Position numbers and translations under genes: made by a program
Shown: positions 1 through 8,397 of the stretch, piece after piece
How the letters are laid out: every line of letters starts with the position of its first letter
Position numbering within the stretch: the first letter of the stretch is position 1
Source: Flagellimonas myxillae
Lineage (GTDB): Bacteria; Bacteroidota; Bacteroidia; Flavobacteriales; Flavobacteriaceae
Reading direction: 5' to 3'
DNA length: 64,000 bases
Assembly (NCBI RefSeq): GCF_023502235.1
Contig: NZ_JAMFLY010000002.1
Location: 496,001 to 560,000, forward strand
Notes under the pieces: model-generated
What the model was told of the DNA's origin: nothing
What the model saw: only the letters and a program-made list of their open reading frames with translations
Database searches by the model: none

Positions 1-541
1 CAATATATACTGCATCAGATTTGATTCCAGCGGCCTCCAGAACGTCACGCAGACGAACCCCGGTCCATTGCGCACAGGAAACTGCACCCACCGTCCATTG
101 GTTCCCTTTGGCGGGCGGGTCAAACTCACTTCGTCCGTTACCTCCACATTCAAGGGTAAGTTGGTAGGTGTGATGCTGGTAATTTGTTTTTAGTTCTTGC
201 AGTGAAAATGTCTTTCGGGATTTCACAGATTCCCCATCAATGGTTAGTTCCCAGCTAGAGGCATCCACATGCTCAGGGATTTTTCCATTGTTTCGGATAA
301 ACATGTACTTATTGGGGGTGACAGGGTCATTCAACAAATGGGCCTGGGCCTCCATGTTCCAGGGTTTATCATTGAGAACCACCATTTCCTTGTCCTTGAG
401 AAACCGTTCGAAGGGGTCTGGGTCTTGTAGAAATAGGGGGATATAATTCGGGGGAATCCTGTCAGCAAAAACAACTTCAGCACCAAGGGAACCCGCAAGT
501 ATTCCCAACAAACCTTTGCCTACGAATTTTCTTCTGTCCAT
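1..541 (-). CDS. Sulfite oxidase family molybdopterin oxidoreductase, C-terminus outside window
   Basis: About 180 residues of a molybdopterin-dependent oxidoreductase are readable on the minus strand; the rest lies beyond the left edge. The protein starts with MDRRKFVGKGLLGILAGSLG, a twin-arginine signal, so it should be exported folded with its cofactor. The motif LTLECGGNGRSEF puts the molybdenum-ligand cysteine at residue 132, as in sulfite oxidases and SoxC/SorA-type sulfite dehydrogenases. It diverges from the cytochrome c fusion at 844, which could in principle accept its electrons; that link is inference. Sulfite as substrate is the family default and is not proven, because the substrate-binding residues in the C-terminal half are not visible. 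Confidence 0.85.
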   Translation of the reverse strand, partial: MDRRKFVGKGLLGILAGSLGAEVVFADRIPPNYIPLFLQDPDPFERFLKDKEMVVLNDKPWNMEAQAHLLNDPVTPNKYMFIRNNGKIPEHVDASSWELTIDGESVKSRKTFSLQELKTNYQHHTYQLTLECGGNGRSEFDPPAKGNQWTVGAVSCAQWTGVRLRDVLEAAGIKSDAVYI

Positions 542-843
542 GGTGTAACCTAACTTCTTCAATAAGCAGCAAAAGATAAGCATAATAGAAGTAGGTACAA
601 TTCAAAATTATTGCTAATTTGTGGATGTTCCCAACTAAAATTTTCCAAAAACCTGTGTCAACTTTTGTATAATAAAGCGCACAATATCGGCACAATACAC
701 GCATTATATCGGCACAATGTCGGCGTCCGGAGGTGTAGTAACGTCCTTCGTCTACTTTTTTGGTTACGTATTGATTATAGTTATACCTTAAAAAGGTCCT
801 ATAAGGACCTTGCTCAGATGTCAACTATTATTTCAAAATAAAC
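542..843. promoter_or_regulatory. Divergent intergenic region with paired 13-base direct repeat
   Basis: This 302-base gap separates two divergent genes and must hold both promoters. The 13-base word ATATCGGCACAAT occurs at 684-696 and again at 706-718, a period of 22 bases or about two helical turns. That geometry is typical of a regulator binding two sites on one face of the DNA. No exact TAnnTTTG element is obvious in either direction, which also fits activator dependence. No small gene is supported here. Confidence 0.4.
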
Positions 844-2619
844 ATGGGGAAAGACCATTATTTACAGTTCAAAATTTTACTGATCAGTGCTGTGGTCGGT
901 ATCATTTCATTAGGATGTGAAAAAGAAACGGGGGAACCCAACGGAGGGTTGTTCCTGCCGGAAGGATTTAGGGCCACTGTAATGGTGGACAGTATTGAAG
1001 AACGTGTTAGACATTTGGCGGTAGGACCCGAAGGTCAAGTGTACGCGAAGCTTAGAAATTCAAACGAAAATTCGGCCATTGCCGTTTTGCAGGATGCAGA
1101 TAATGATGGAAGGGCCGAAACTGTCCATAAGTTTGGAGGATACAGAAAAAAGCAAAAGTGGAGCTATGCAACGGCCATGCACGTTTATAACGGATATCTC
1201 TATTTCAGCTCCGAATTGGTGGTGTATCGCTATAAATTGGAGCCAGGGACCTTGGTGCCACAGGGAGAGGTTGAAGTGGTTTTAACGGACGACCATGAGC
1301 ACGGGAAACATGAGCACATCGGAAAACCATTGGCTTTTGATGACCAAGGAAATATGTATGTCCCTTTCGGCGCTCCTTCAAATGCATGTCAAAGCCCAAA
1401 GAGAACACCCGGAGCCCCAGGACAAGATCCCTGTCCCGACCTGGAAAAACATGGGGGCATCTGGCGATTTGATGCCAATAAATTAAACCAAACCCAAGAA
1501 GATGGATACAAATACGCCACAGGAATTCGAAGTGTTGTGGCGATGGATTGGAACCCGGATGATGGGAACCTCTATATTGTAGTCCATGGACGTGACGATT
1601 TGTTGCGTTTATTCCCAAGCATCTACTCAGGATGGCAAAGTGCTTTATTGCCTTCGGAGGAGTTTATAAGGGTGGATGAAGGAGCGGATTTTGGATGGCC
1701 CTATTGCTATTTCGACCAACTTCAGGAGAAAAAGGTATTGGCCCCCGAGTATGGAGGGGATGGAAAAATTGTGGGTAGGTGTGATCAATGCGAAGACCCT
1801 ATAATGGGCTTTCCAGGACATTGGGCCCCCAACGATTTGGTATTTTATCAAGGGGACCATTTTCCCGAACGCTATAAAAATGGAGCTTTCATTGCTTTCC
1901 ATGGATCAACCAATAGGGCGCCATACCCGCAATCTGGATATTTTGTTGGCTTCGTTCCCTTTAAGGACGGGCAACCCACAGGAGAGTGGGAGGTATTTGC
2001 TGATGGCTTTGCCCGCGTGGATCCCATTGTAAGTGTAAGGGATGCCGAATTCAGACCGATGGGGATCGCTTTTGGCTCTGATGGCTCAATGTATCTGTCG
2101 GATTCGGTCAAGGGCAAAATCTGGAAAATTGTTTTTGAGGGAGACAAGGCGACCTTTGGCGAAAGTGAACTCGCTGCCATGGAAGCCAGAAAGGAACTAT
2201 CCCATATTCGCACCCCAGATGAAATTGAGGATGACCTGACACGGGGTCAGATAATCTCTGGAGGTGCACAAACGTATTATACCTATTGCAGTGCATGCCA
2301 TCAAAAGGATGGGGAGGGAGCTACAGGAAGATTTCCCCCATTGGCGAACACCGACTGGGTTACCGGAGACAAAGAACGCCTGATTGGTGTAACCCTCAAT
2401 GGCATGGACGGCAGTATTGAAATCAAAGGAACCGTTTACAACGGGGTAATGCCGCAACACAGTTTTCTAAGCGATGCGGACATTGCTGAGGTACTTACCT
2501 ATATAAGGTCGAACTTTGGAAACAATGCCAGTGCAGTTACCGAAGAAGAAGTTCGGGACGTAAGGAGCAAAACAGAAGCCGAGGAAGAACCTCATGATGA
2601 TACTAACCATACTCACTAA
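844..2619 (+). CDS. Sorbosone-dehydrogenase-like beta-propeller lipoprotein fused to cytochrome c
   Basis: The 591-residue protein has a signal ending ISLGC, so Cys25 is a likely lipid anchor although the lipobox is not textbook. Residues about 38-440 resemble the glucose/sorbosone dehydrogenase (PQQ-type) beta-propeller, opening with LPEGFRATVMVDS. The C-terminal part is a class I cytochrome c domain with the haem motif CSACH at about residue 481 and a probable axial methionine in NGVMPQHSF near 535. It should oxidise a sugar, aldehyde or alcohol outside the cytoplasm and pass electrons to its own haem. It is the first gene of the run that continues 12 bases downstream with an amidohydrolase. 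The substrate is unknown and the PQQ dependence is a family inference. Confidence 0.8.
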   Translation: MGKDHYLQFKILLISAVVGIISLGCEKETGEPNGGLFLPEGFRATVMVDSIEERVRHLAVGPEGQVYAKLRNSNENSAIAVLQDADNDGRAETVHKFGGYRKKQKWSYATAMHVYNGYLYFSSELVVYRYKLEPGTLVPQGEVEVVLTDDHEHGKHEHIGKPLAFDDQGNMYVPFGAPSNACQSPKRTPGAPGQDPCPDLEKHGGIWRFDANKLNQTQEDGYKYATGIRSVVAMDWNPDDGNLYIVVHGRDDLLRLFPSIYSGWQSALLPSEEFIRVDEGADFGWPYCYFDQLQEKKVLAPEYGGDGKIVGRCDQCEDPIMGFPGHWAPNDLVFYQGDHFPERYKNGAFIAFHGSTNRAPYPQSGYFVGFVPFKDGQPTGEWEVFADGFARVDPIVSVRDAEFRPMGIAFGSDGSMYLSDSVKGKIWKIVFEGDKATFGESELAAMEARKELSHIRTPDEIEDDLTRGQIISGGAQTYYTYCSACHQKDGEGATGRFPPLANTDWVTGDKERLIGVTLNGMDGSIEIKGTVYNGVMPQHSFLSDADIAEVLTYIRSNFGNNASAVTEEEVRDVRSKTEAEEEPHDDTNHTH

Positions 2620-2631
2620 ATACAACCAACG

Positions 2632-3885
2632 ATGAGAACAAATTTTGTAATCCGACTTTTATTGTTTTCCATTTTTCTGGTGCCTTTGTCGAAGATTGAG
2701 GCCCAGAACTATGACCTATTAATAAAGGGGGGACATGTAATTGATGCAAAAAACAACATAGACCGGCCTATGGATGTGGCCATTCTAGATGGAAAAATTG
2801 CCAAAGTAGCCACCAACATAGCCGCAAATACCGCAAAAAAAGTAGTGGATGCCAAAGGGTTGATTGTGGCCCCCGGGTTTTTGGACATCCACAGCCATAA
2901 CTTTCATGGAACAGAACCTGGTGCCTATTTGAGCAATAGCTTTTCGGCATTGCCGCCAGATGGCTTCACCTTCAGAAGTGGTGTTACCACCATTGTTGAT
3001 GCAGGTGGTGCTGGTTGGAGAAATTTTAAAATGTTCAAAGAACAAGTTATTGATCGTTCAAAGACCCGAGTGCTTGCCTTTCTCAATATTGTAGGCTCCG
3101 GGATGAGAGGTGGGGCCGTAGAGCAGAACCTGACAGACATGGATGCCAAACTGACTGCCATGGTGGCCAAGCAAAATCCCAAAACCGTTGTAGGTGTAAA
3201 ACTTGCGCACTATTCTGGTTTTGATTGGACCCCAACAGAACGCACGGTAGAAGCCGGGACCTTGGCCAGTATTCCGGTAATGATTGATTTTGGGGGAAGT
3301 GATCCTGAACTTCCGTTAAAGACATTGTTCCTAGATAAACTTAGACCAGGTGATATCTTTACCCATGCCTATGCAAATGTAAAAGGAAGAACACCCATTG
3401 TAGATGCCAATGGCAAAGTGCGGGACTTCGTATTTGAAGCGCAAAAAAGAGGAATCATCTTTGATGTGGGCCATGGAGGTGGAAGTTTTGTGTTTGATCA
3501 AGCTATGCCCGCTATGCAGCAGGGCTTAAAACCCAATTCCATTAGTACGGACCTTCACACCGGTAGTATGAATGCTGGCATGAAGGATTTGGCCAATATC
3601 ATGTCGAAATTCTTGGCCATGGGAATGCCCATCAACGAAGTTGTGGATGCAGTTACCAATAAACCCGCGATTATTATTCAAAGACCGGACTTAGGCAATT
3701 TAAGCGTGGGCGCTGTTGCAGATGTTACGTTGATCAAGGTCAGAAAAGGGGATTTTGGATTTGTGGATGTTCGTGGTAAAAAAATCAATGGTCCTGAACG
3801 CGTGGAATGTGAACTTACCCTTCGGGAAGGAAAAGTGGTTTGGGACATGAATGGGATCTCCAAAGAAAAATGGAAAGCTAACTAA
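2632..3885 (+). CDS. Exported amidohydrolase/deacetylase (EF0837/AHA3915-like)
   Basis: The 417-residue protein begins with a Sec signal peptide (MRTNFVIRLLLFSIFLVPLS, cut near EAQ25). It has the amidohydrolase-superfamily metal centre: HSH at residues 87-89, a lysine in VGVKLAHYSG that would be carboxylated, histidines in IFTHAYAN and DVGHGGGSF, and an aspartate in STDLHTGS. It matches the dihydroorotase-like EF0837/AHA3915 group, whose relatives commonly sit beside SelA-like PLP enzymes, as here (6463-7677). It probably removes an acyl group from an amino compound or opens a cyclic amide. Most homologues are cytoplasmic, so the signal peptide is unusual. The exact substrate cannot be read from the sequence. 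Confidence 0.8.
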   Translation: MRTNFVIRLLLFSIFLVPLSKIEAQNYDLLIKGGHVIDAKNNIDRPMDVAILDGKIAKVATNIAANTAKKVVDAKGLIVAPGFLDIHSHNFHGTEPGAYLSNSFSALPPDGFTFRSGVTTIVDAGGAGWRNFKMFKEQVIDRSKTRVLAFLNIVGSGMRGGAVEQNLTDMDAKLTAMVAKQNPKTVVGVKLAHYSGFDWTPTERTVEAGTLASIPVMIDFGGSDPELPLKTLFLDKLRPGDIFTHAYANVKGRTPIVDANGKVRDFVFEAQKRGIIFDVGHGGGSFVFDQAMPAMQQGLKPNSISTDLHTGSMNAGMKDLANIMSKFLAMGMPINEVVDAVTNKPAIIIQRPDLGNLSVGAVADVTLIKVRKGDFGFVDVRGKKINGPERVECELTLREGKVVWDMNGISKEKWKAN

Positions 3886-3895
3886 CTTTATTTTG

Positions 3896-4993
3896 ATGAA
3901 GAAACAACATAAGATTCTACTTGCGATTTCACTGCTCTGTCTTGCTTCGGGCATTTTATTTTTGGTTACTGGAAACACCCAACTTTCCGGACCGTCATTG
4001 GTATTCTTCTTCCTTTTATTGGCCATGGCCTTACGCGGACACTCCTTTTTAAAAGGGTTCTCCTATACCATTTTAATTTTTGCAGCGGTTACATTGGCCA
4101 TGTACTATCCAACCTATTTCCAGGAAATGGGAGGGTTCCAGTTCAAGACATTAATTGTACCCCTGTTGCAGATTATCATGTTCGGAATGGGAACCGCAAT
4201 GAGTTTCAAAGACTTTATGGGGGTAGTGAAAATGCCCAAGGGGGTATTGGTAGGTTTGGTGTGCCAGTTTACGATCATGCCTGTTTTAGGTTTCGCGATT
4301 GCTACCATGTTCGCATTCCCACCAGAGATTGCCGCAGGTATTGTTTTAGTGGGTTCATCACCCAGCGGATTGGCATCGAATGTAATGGCCTATTTGGCAA
4401 AGGCCAATCTAGCCCTTTCAGTGACCCTTACTGCCGTCTCCACCTTACTGGCGCCGCTAATGACACCTTTATTGATGGAAGTATTTGCCGGTGAATTTGT
4501 GCCAATTGATTTTTGGGGTATGATGCTGAGTATTATCAAAATTGTGATTCTACCTGTGGCACTAGGGCTATTGTTCAATCACTTTTTCCACGGAAAAGCC
4601 AAATGGTTGGATAAGGCTATGCCCATTGTTTCCATGGCGGGAATTGCCTTTATTATTGTGATCATCACCGCAGCAGGTCGGGATAGTCTGCTTTCCATAG
4701 GAATCTTCCTGGTATTGGCTGCAATTATCCACAATATGGCCGGATATTTTATGGGCTATTGGGGTTGCAGGATTTTAAAGATGAAAGAACAGGATTGCAG
4801 GACCATTGCCTTGGAAGTTGGAATGCAGAATGCGGGGCTTGCCTCGGGCATCGCCCTAGAAATGGGCAAGGTGGCCACCATAGGTTTGGCACCAGCAATT
4901 TTTGGTCCGTGGATGAATATTTCAGGTTCTTCCTTGGCTACCTGGTGGCGCGAAAAGAGTCCGTTTAACAATAAAGAAAAAACAGAGAATTAA
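3896..4993 (+). CDS. SBF-family (bile acid:Na+ symporter-like) membrane transporter
   Basis: The start at 3896 (MKKQHKILLAISLLC) is chosen because it follows the previous stop by 10 bases; an earlier in-frame ATG at 3851 would lie inside the preceding gene. The 365 residues hold about ten hydrophobic segments, including the SBF-type stretches GLVCQFTIMPVLGFAIATMF, VLVGSSPSGLASNVMAYLAK and LEVGMQNAGLASGIA. These correspond to the crossover and sodium-site regions of the bile acid:sodium symporter fold. Bacterial relatives carry organic acids with sodium. Its place between exported enzymes suggests that it imports the organic acid they release, for example a 2-oxo acid; this is inference. Confidence 0.85.
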   Translation: MKKQHKILLAISLLCLASGILFLVTGNTQLSGPSLVFFFLLLAMALRGHSFLKGFSYTILIFAAVTLAMYYPTYFQEMGGFQFKTLIVPLLQIIMFGMGTAMSFKDFMGVVKMPKGVLVGLVCQFTIMPVLGFAIATMFAFPPEIAAGIVLVGSSPSGLASNVMAYLAKANLALSVTLTAVSTLLAPLMTPLLMEVFAGEFVPIDFWGMMLSIIKIVILPVALGLLFNHFFHGKAKWLDKAMPIVSMAGIAFIIVIITAAGRDSLLSIGIFLVLAAIIHNMAGYFMGYWGCRILKMKEQDCRTIALEVGMQNAGLASGIALEMGKVATIGLAPAIFGPWMNISGSSLATWWREKSPFNNKEKTEN

Positions 4994-5003
4994 AACCATA
5001 CAA

Positions 5004-5942
5004 ATGAAAAAAACCATTTTTCAGCTTTGCAGGGCTTCCTGCTTGATTGTTCTTTTTTTGGTCCATGGGACCGTGAATGCACAGGCCACTTCCAAGGAAC
5101 AGATATTATTTCTAACCCCGCAGTGGACCGGGGAGCGTTTTGAGGATGGTCGACCCAAAGTGGCCGACGATGTGCTGGAACGCATGAAAAAAGTGACCAT
5201 TGAAGAAGCCTGGGGCGTTTTGAGGAACGAAGGGTATCACAATCAATTTGAGGGAGGATGGCAACCGCTGCATGATGATGTGGTAGTCGTAGGCCGGGCC
5301 CTTACGGTTCAATATATGCCCAATCGTCCGGACGTGTCGGAAGTTATCAAGGAAAATGGAAAAAAAGAGGGCCGAATTGGGAATACGAACTCTTGGCCAA
5401 TCGACATGCTAAATGAAGGGGATGTTTATGTTGCCGATGCCTTCGGCAAAATAGTGGATGGAACCTTGATTGGGGACAATTTGGGAAATTCCATTTATGC
5501 CAAATCAAAAACTGGAGTGGTGTTCAACGCCTCCAGCAGGGATATGGAAGGGCTTTCCGAAATAGAGGGCTTTAATGCCTTTGTAAGGGGGTGGCACCCA
5601 TCATTTTTGACCGAGGTAATGCTATTGGGAATCAACCAACCCATTCGGATGGGAGCAGCAACGGTTTTGCCAGGAGACGTGGTTCTGGCCAAAAAGGAGG
5701 GTGTGATTTTTGTTCCCTCGCACCTTGCAGAAAAAGTTGTGGTCACTTCAGAAGTGGTGCGGTTAAGGGACCTGTTTGGAATCTCCCGATTAAAGGAAGG
5801 GAAGTACACGCCTGGCCAAATAGACAACAAATGGACGGACGAAATAGAAAAGGATTTTTCAGGATGGCTCAAAGATCATATTGACGAACTTCCTGTGCCT
5901 AAAGAGCAAATTCAGGAGTTGCTCAAGAAAAGAATGTGGTAA
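5004..5942 (+). CDS. Exported RraA-family aldolase/decarboxylase-like protein
   Basis: The 312 residues start with a Sec signal (LIVLFLVHGTVNAQ, cut near residue 27) and contain the RraA/HMG-aldolase fold. The family signature is clear: GDNLGNSIYAKSKTGVVF followed by the metal-binding SSRD near residues 176-179. Enzymes with this motif cleave or decarboxylate 2-oxo acids such as 4-hydroxy-4-methyl-2-oxoglutarate or oxaloacetate using a divalent metal. Classical RraA regulators of RNase E lack a role in this phylum, so a catabolic lyase is more likely. It lies 10 bases after the transporter and 33 before a RidA gene, consistent with a shared operon. An exported member is unusual. Confidence 0.78.
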   Translation: MKKTIFQLCRASCLIVLFLVHGTVNAQATSKEQILFLTPQWTGERFEDGRPKVADDVLERMKKVTIEEAWGVLRNEGYHNQFEGGWQPLHDDVVVVGRALTVQYMPNRPDVSEVIKENGKKEGRIGNTNSWPIDMLNEGDVYVADAFGKIVDGTLIGDNLGNSIYAKSKTGVVFNASSRDMEGLSEIEGFNAFVRGWHPSFLTEVMLLGINQPIRMGAATVLPGDVVLAKKEGVIFVPSHLAEKVVVTSEVVRLRDLFGISRLKEGKYTPGQIDNKWTDEIEKDFSGWLKDHIDELPVPKEQIQELLKKRMW

Positions 5943-5975
5943 ATCAGTAAATAACTAAAATCAAAAACATATAAA

Positions 5976-6446
5976 ATGAAAAAAGTAACGAATAGAAGAT
6001 CATCATTGAAACGGATTGGCTTGGGGATAGCTGCCTTTTTTGGAGCAGGTACCGTATCAGCTCTTGCCAAAGAAAAAAAACCGGTTAAGGAAGTGGTTGG
6101 AACCGTGGTGAACGACCAGGATGTACCCTTGTTCTCTGGTTCGGTCAGACATGGAAATACCCTATATGTGGCAGGAAAGGGAGCCCATTTTGATGGGGAC
6201 ATCAAAGCCCATACCGACCATGTGCTAAAAGAAGTGGAAAAAGAATTGGTTAAGAATGGAACCTCCATGGACAAAGTTCTAAAGGTGAACGTGTACTTGG
6301 CCGATTTAGCGGATTACCACAAAATGAACGAGGTATATCGAGGCCGATTTGGGAAGAATCCACCTGTACGTACAACAGTGGCCACTTATGGCGGGGTTCC
6401 TGGAAACTCCCTGGTAGAAATAGATTGTATTGCCGCATTGGATTAA
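5976..6446 (+). CDS. Tat-exported RidA-family enamine/imine deaminase
   Basis: The 156-residue protein has a twin-arginine leader (NRRSSLKRIGLGIAAFFGAG) followed by a full RidA domain (residues about 40-156). The catalytic arginine is present as R132 in PPVRTTVATYGG, and the acidic partner is E148 in SLVEIDCIAALD, so it should be active. RidA enzymes hydrolyse 2-enamine or 2-imine intermediates of PLP enzymes to 2-oxo acids and ammonia. Normal RidA is cytosolic, and Tat export of a folded trimer is noteworthy. The gene sits 16 bases before a Tat-exported PLP enzyme, its natural source of enamines. Confidence 0.85.
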   Translation: MKKVTNRRSSLKRIGLGIAAFFGAGTVSALAKEKKPVKEVVGTVVNDQDVPLFSGSVRHGNTLYVAGKGAHFDGDIKAHTDHVLKEVEKELVKNGTSMDKVLKVNVYLADLADYHKMNEVYRGRFGKNPPVRTTVATYGGVPGNSLVEIDCIAALD

Positions 6447-6462
6447 CACTAACAAAAGAATC

Positions 6463-7677
6463 ATGATTAGCAGAAGAAAATTATTAAAAACATTGTCCAG
6501 CATTCCCGTGCTAGGTGGATTGGCAGGGACAGGCCTATTGGTTCCCCAAATCGCTGGGGCCGAAATGGCCAAGCCCGCTTCGAGGAATTTATTCAAGGAA
6601 TTGGGTCTTAGAACCTTTATCAATGCAGCAGGAACCTACACCTCAATGACGGGTTCCATGATGCCTAAAGAAGTTGTGGAAGCTTACAAGTTTGGAGCAA
6701 CAGAATATGTAGACCTAGATCAATTGCACGACAAGGTGGGAGAACGTATTGCCGAGCTGTTGAATTGCGAATACGCCACAGTTTCTTCAGGTGCTTTTGG
6801 TGCCATGACTATTGGTTTGGCAGGAGTCATTTGTGGAATGGACCAAAAAAAGGTAGCACAATTACCGGATACCACTGGACTCAAAAACGAAGTCATCCTC
6901 CAAGAGGCGCACGACATTGGATATACACATGCCCTTTTGAATACAGGGGCCAAACTGGTGACTGTAAAGACCGCCAAAGAGCTGGAGAAGAAAATCAATG
7001 ACAAAACAGCGATGCTATGGTTTTTGAACGCCAATACTGACCAAGGGGAAATTGGCTATGAAGAATTTGTTGCCATAGGTAAAAAACATGGAATTCCAAC
7101 TTTTATCGACTGTGCCGCCGATGTACCCCCAGTCGACAACCTGTTTAAGTTTACCAAACTAGGATTCGACCTTGTTGCCTTCTCAGGAGGTAAGGGAATA
7201 CGTGGACCACAAAGTGCTGGACTTTTATTGGGAAGAAAAGACCTTATCAAAGCCGCCCGATTGCATACTCCACCTAGAGGAACCACCATTGCCCGTGGCA
7301 TGAAGGTAAACAAGGAAGAGGTGCTGGGAATGTTGGTGGCCTTGGAGCTTTATCTCAATAAAGACCACAAGAAAGAATGGGAACTTTGGGAAAGCCAGAT
7401 AAAATTGATAAGCGATAGTGCCACCTCCGTTGACGGCGTGGAATCCGAGATTCACGTACCGCCACATGCCAACCATGTGCCTTCGCTTAGAATAAGCTGG
7501 GACCAGAACAAGGTCAAGATCACGCCCGAAGAGGCCAGGAAACAGCTGAAGGAAGGCCATCCTTCCATTGCTACCGTTGGAAACAAAGAGACCATAGGTA
7601 TTACCACATGGATGATGGTGCCTGGTCAAGAGAGGATTGTGGCGGACAGGCTTAAGGAAATTCTGTCCAATGCGTAA
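6463..7677 (+). CDS. Tat-exported SelA/DgaE-like PLP-dependent enzyme
   Basis: The start at 6463 is preferred over the in-frame ATG at 6430 because it yields the Tat signal MISRRKLLKTLSSIPVLGG; the earlier one overlaps the ridA-like gene. The 404 residues match the fold-type I PLP family of SelA-like D-glucosaminate-6-phosphate ammonia-lyases: FINAAGTYTSMTGSMMP near the N-terminus, FIDCAADVPP for the cofactor aspartate, and AFSGGKGIRGPQSAG with the Schiff-base lysine at about residue 244. It should catalyse alpha,beta-elimination of ammonia or a related step on an amino acid or amino sugar acid. Tat export fits the need to load PLP in the cytoplasm. The substrate is unknown. Confidence 0.82.
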   Translation: MISRRKLLKTLSSIPVLGGLAGTGLLVPQIAGAEMAKPASRNLFKELGLRTFINAAGTYTSMTGSMMPKEVVEAYKFGATEYVDLDQLHDKVGERIAELLNCEYATVSSGAFGAMTIGLAGVICGMDQKKVAQLPDTTGLKNEVILQEAHDIGYTHALLNTGAKLVTVKTAKELEKKINDKTAMLWFLNANTDQGEIGYEEFVAIGKKHGIPTFIDCAADVPPVDNLFKFTKLGFDLVAFSGGKGIRGPQSAGLLLGRKDLIKAARLHTPPRGTTIARGMKVNKEEVLGMLVALELYLNKDHKKEWELWESQIKLISDSATSVDGVESEIHVPPHANHVPSLRISWDQNKVKITPEEARKQLKEGHPSIATVGNKETIGITTWMMVPGQERIVADRLKEILSNA

Positions 7678-7713
7678 CTTTGGGAATAACCTAAAAGTTT
7701 AAACCAGACAGAA

Positions 7714-8292
7714 ATGAAAAAGTACTTAGTTTTTTTATGGGTCCTTGCATTCTTTGCTTGCAAGGAAGGCCCTGAACATCATGAGGAACACGAAGAGCAA
7801 GCTCCAAAAGAAGTTATAGCGTCGGACTACGATCCAGAATCCAAATTATCCGACTTGAATATAACGTTGGGAACTCCCTCTTCCCCTGTGGCGAATTACG
7901 TGAACGTGGTTCGAACCGGAAACCTTCTGTTTTTGGCAGGGAAGGGACCTACGATGGCAAATGGGGAACTCATAACCGGAAAAGTGGGCGGGGACCTCAC
8001 AGTGGAAGAGGGCTACGAAGCCGCTCGGGTAACTGCGATAAACCAACTCACCGTGCTCAAGGCCGAATTGGGCAATTTGAACAAAGTGAAACGCGTGGTA
8101 AAAGTTTTGGGGATGGTAAATGCAGTCCCAGAATTTGGCGATCATCCCGAAGTAATCAATGGATTTTCAGATTTGATGGTGGGTGTTTTTGGGGAACGCG
8201 GCAAACATGCTCGCGCGGCTGTTGGAATGGGATCACTTCCGCGAAATATTGCCGTGGAAATCGAAATGATCGTTGAGGTAGTCGACGAATAA
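7714..8292 (+). CDS. RidA-family deaminase lipoprotein
   Basis: The 192 residues begin with a lipoprotein signal (LAFFAC, Cys16), then an unusual histidine/glutamate-rich linker (EHHEEHEEQ, residues 21-29) that could bind metal. A complete RidA domain follows. The catalytic arginine is R167 in KHARAAVGMGSLP and the conserved glutamate is E182 in AVEIEM. It differs strongly from the first RidA of this run, so it is not a recent duplicate and may act on another intermediate or be membrane-anchored for a different compartment. It closes the group of exported nitrogen-metabolism enzymes; a weak dyad (GACCA-like) lies in the following 105-base gap. Confidence 0.83.
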   Translation: MKKYLVFLWVLAFFACKEGPEHHEEHEEQAPKEVIASDYDPESKLSDLNITLGTPSSPVANYVNVVRTGNLLFLAGKGPTMANGELITGKVGGDLTVEEGYEAARVTAINQLTVLKAELGNLNKVKRVVKVLGMVNAVPEFGDHPEVINGFSDLMVGVFGERGKHARAAVGMGSLPRNIAVEIEMIVEVVDE

Positions 8293-8397
8293 AGTTTCCG
8301 TTTTAGATGTAATTGACCAAACCTGATATGGTCGCTGTGTAACTTTTGTTACCCGAAATGTCCTATTGGGTGGGTTATTTTTGGAAAAATTTTTCTC

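Noticed and set aside
477..841. Small coding frames in the divergent gap at the left edge
   Set aside because: They overlap the real sulfite oxidase start or lack codon bias and any protein features. The region is better explained as regulatory.
3851..3895. Longer N-terminus for the SBF transporter
   Set aside because: The extra 15 residues overlap the end of the amidohydrolase gene and are polar. The start at 3896 directly precedes the first membrane segment.
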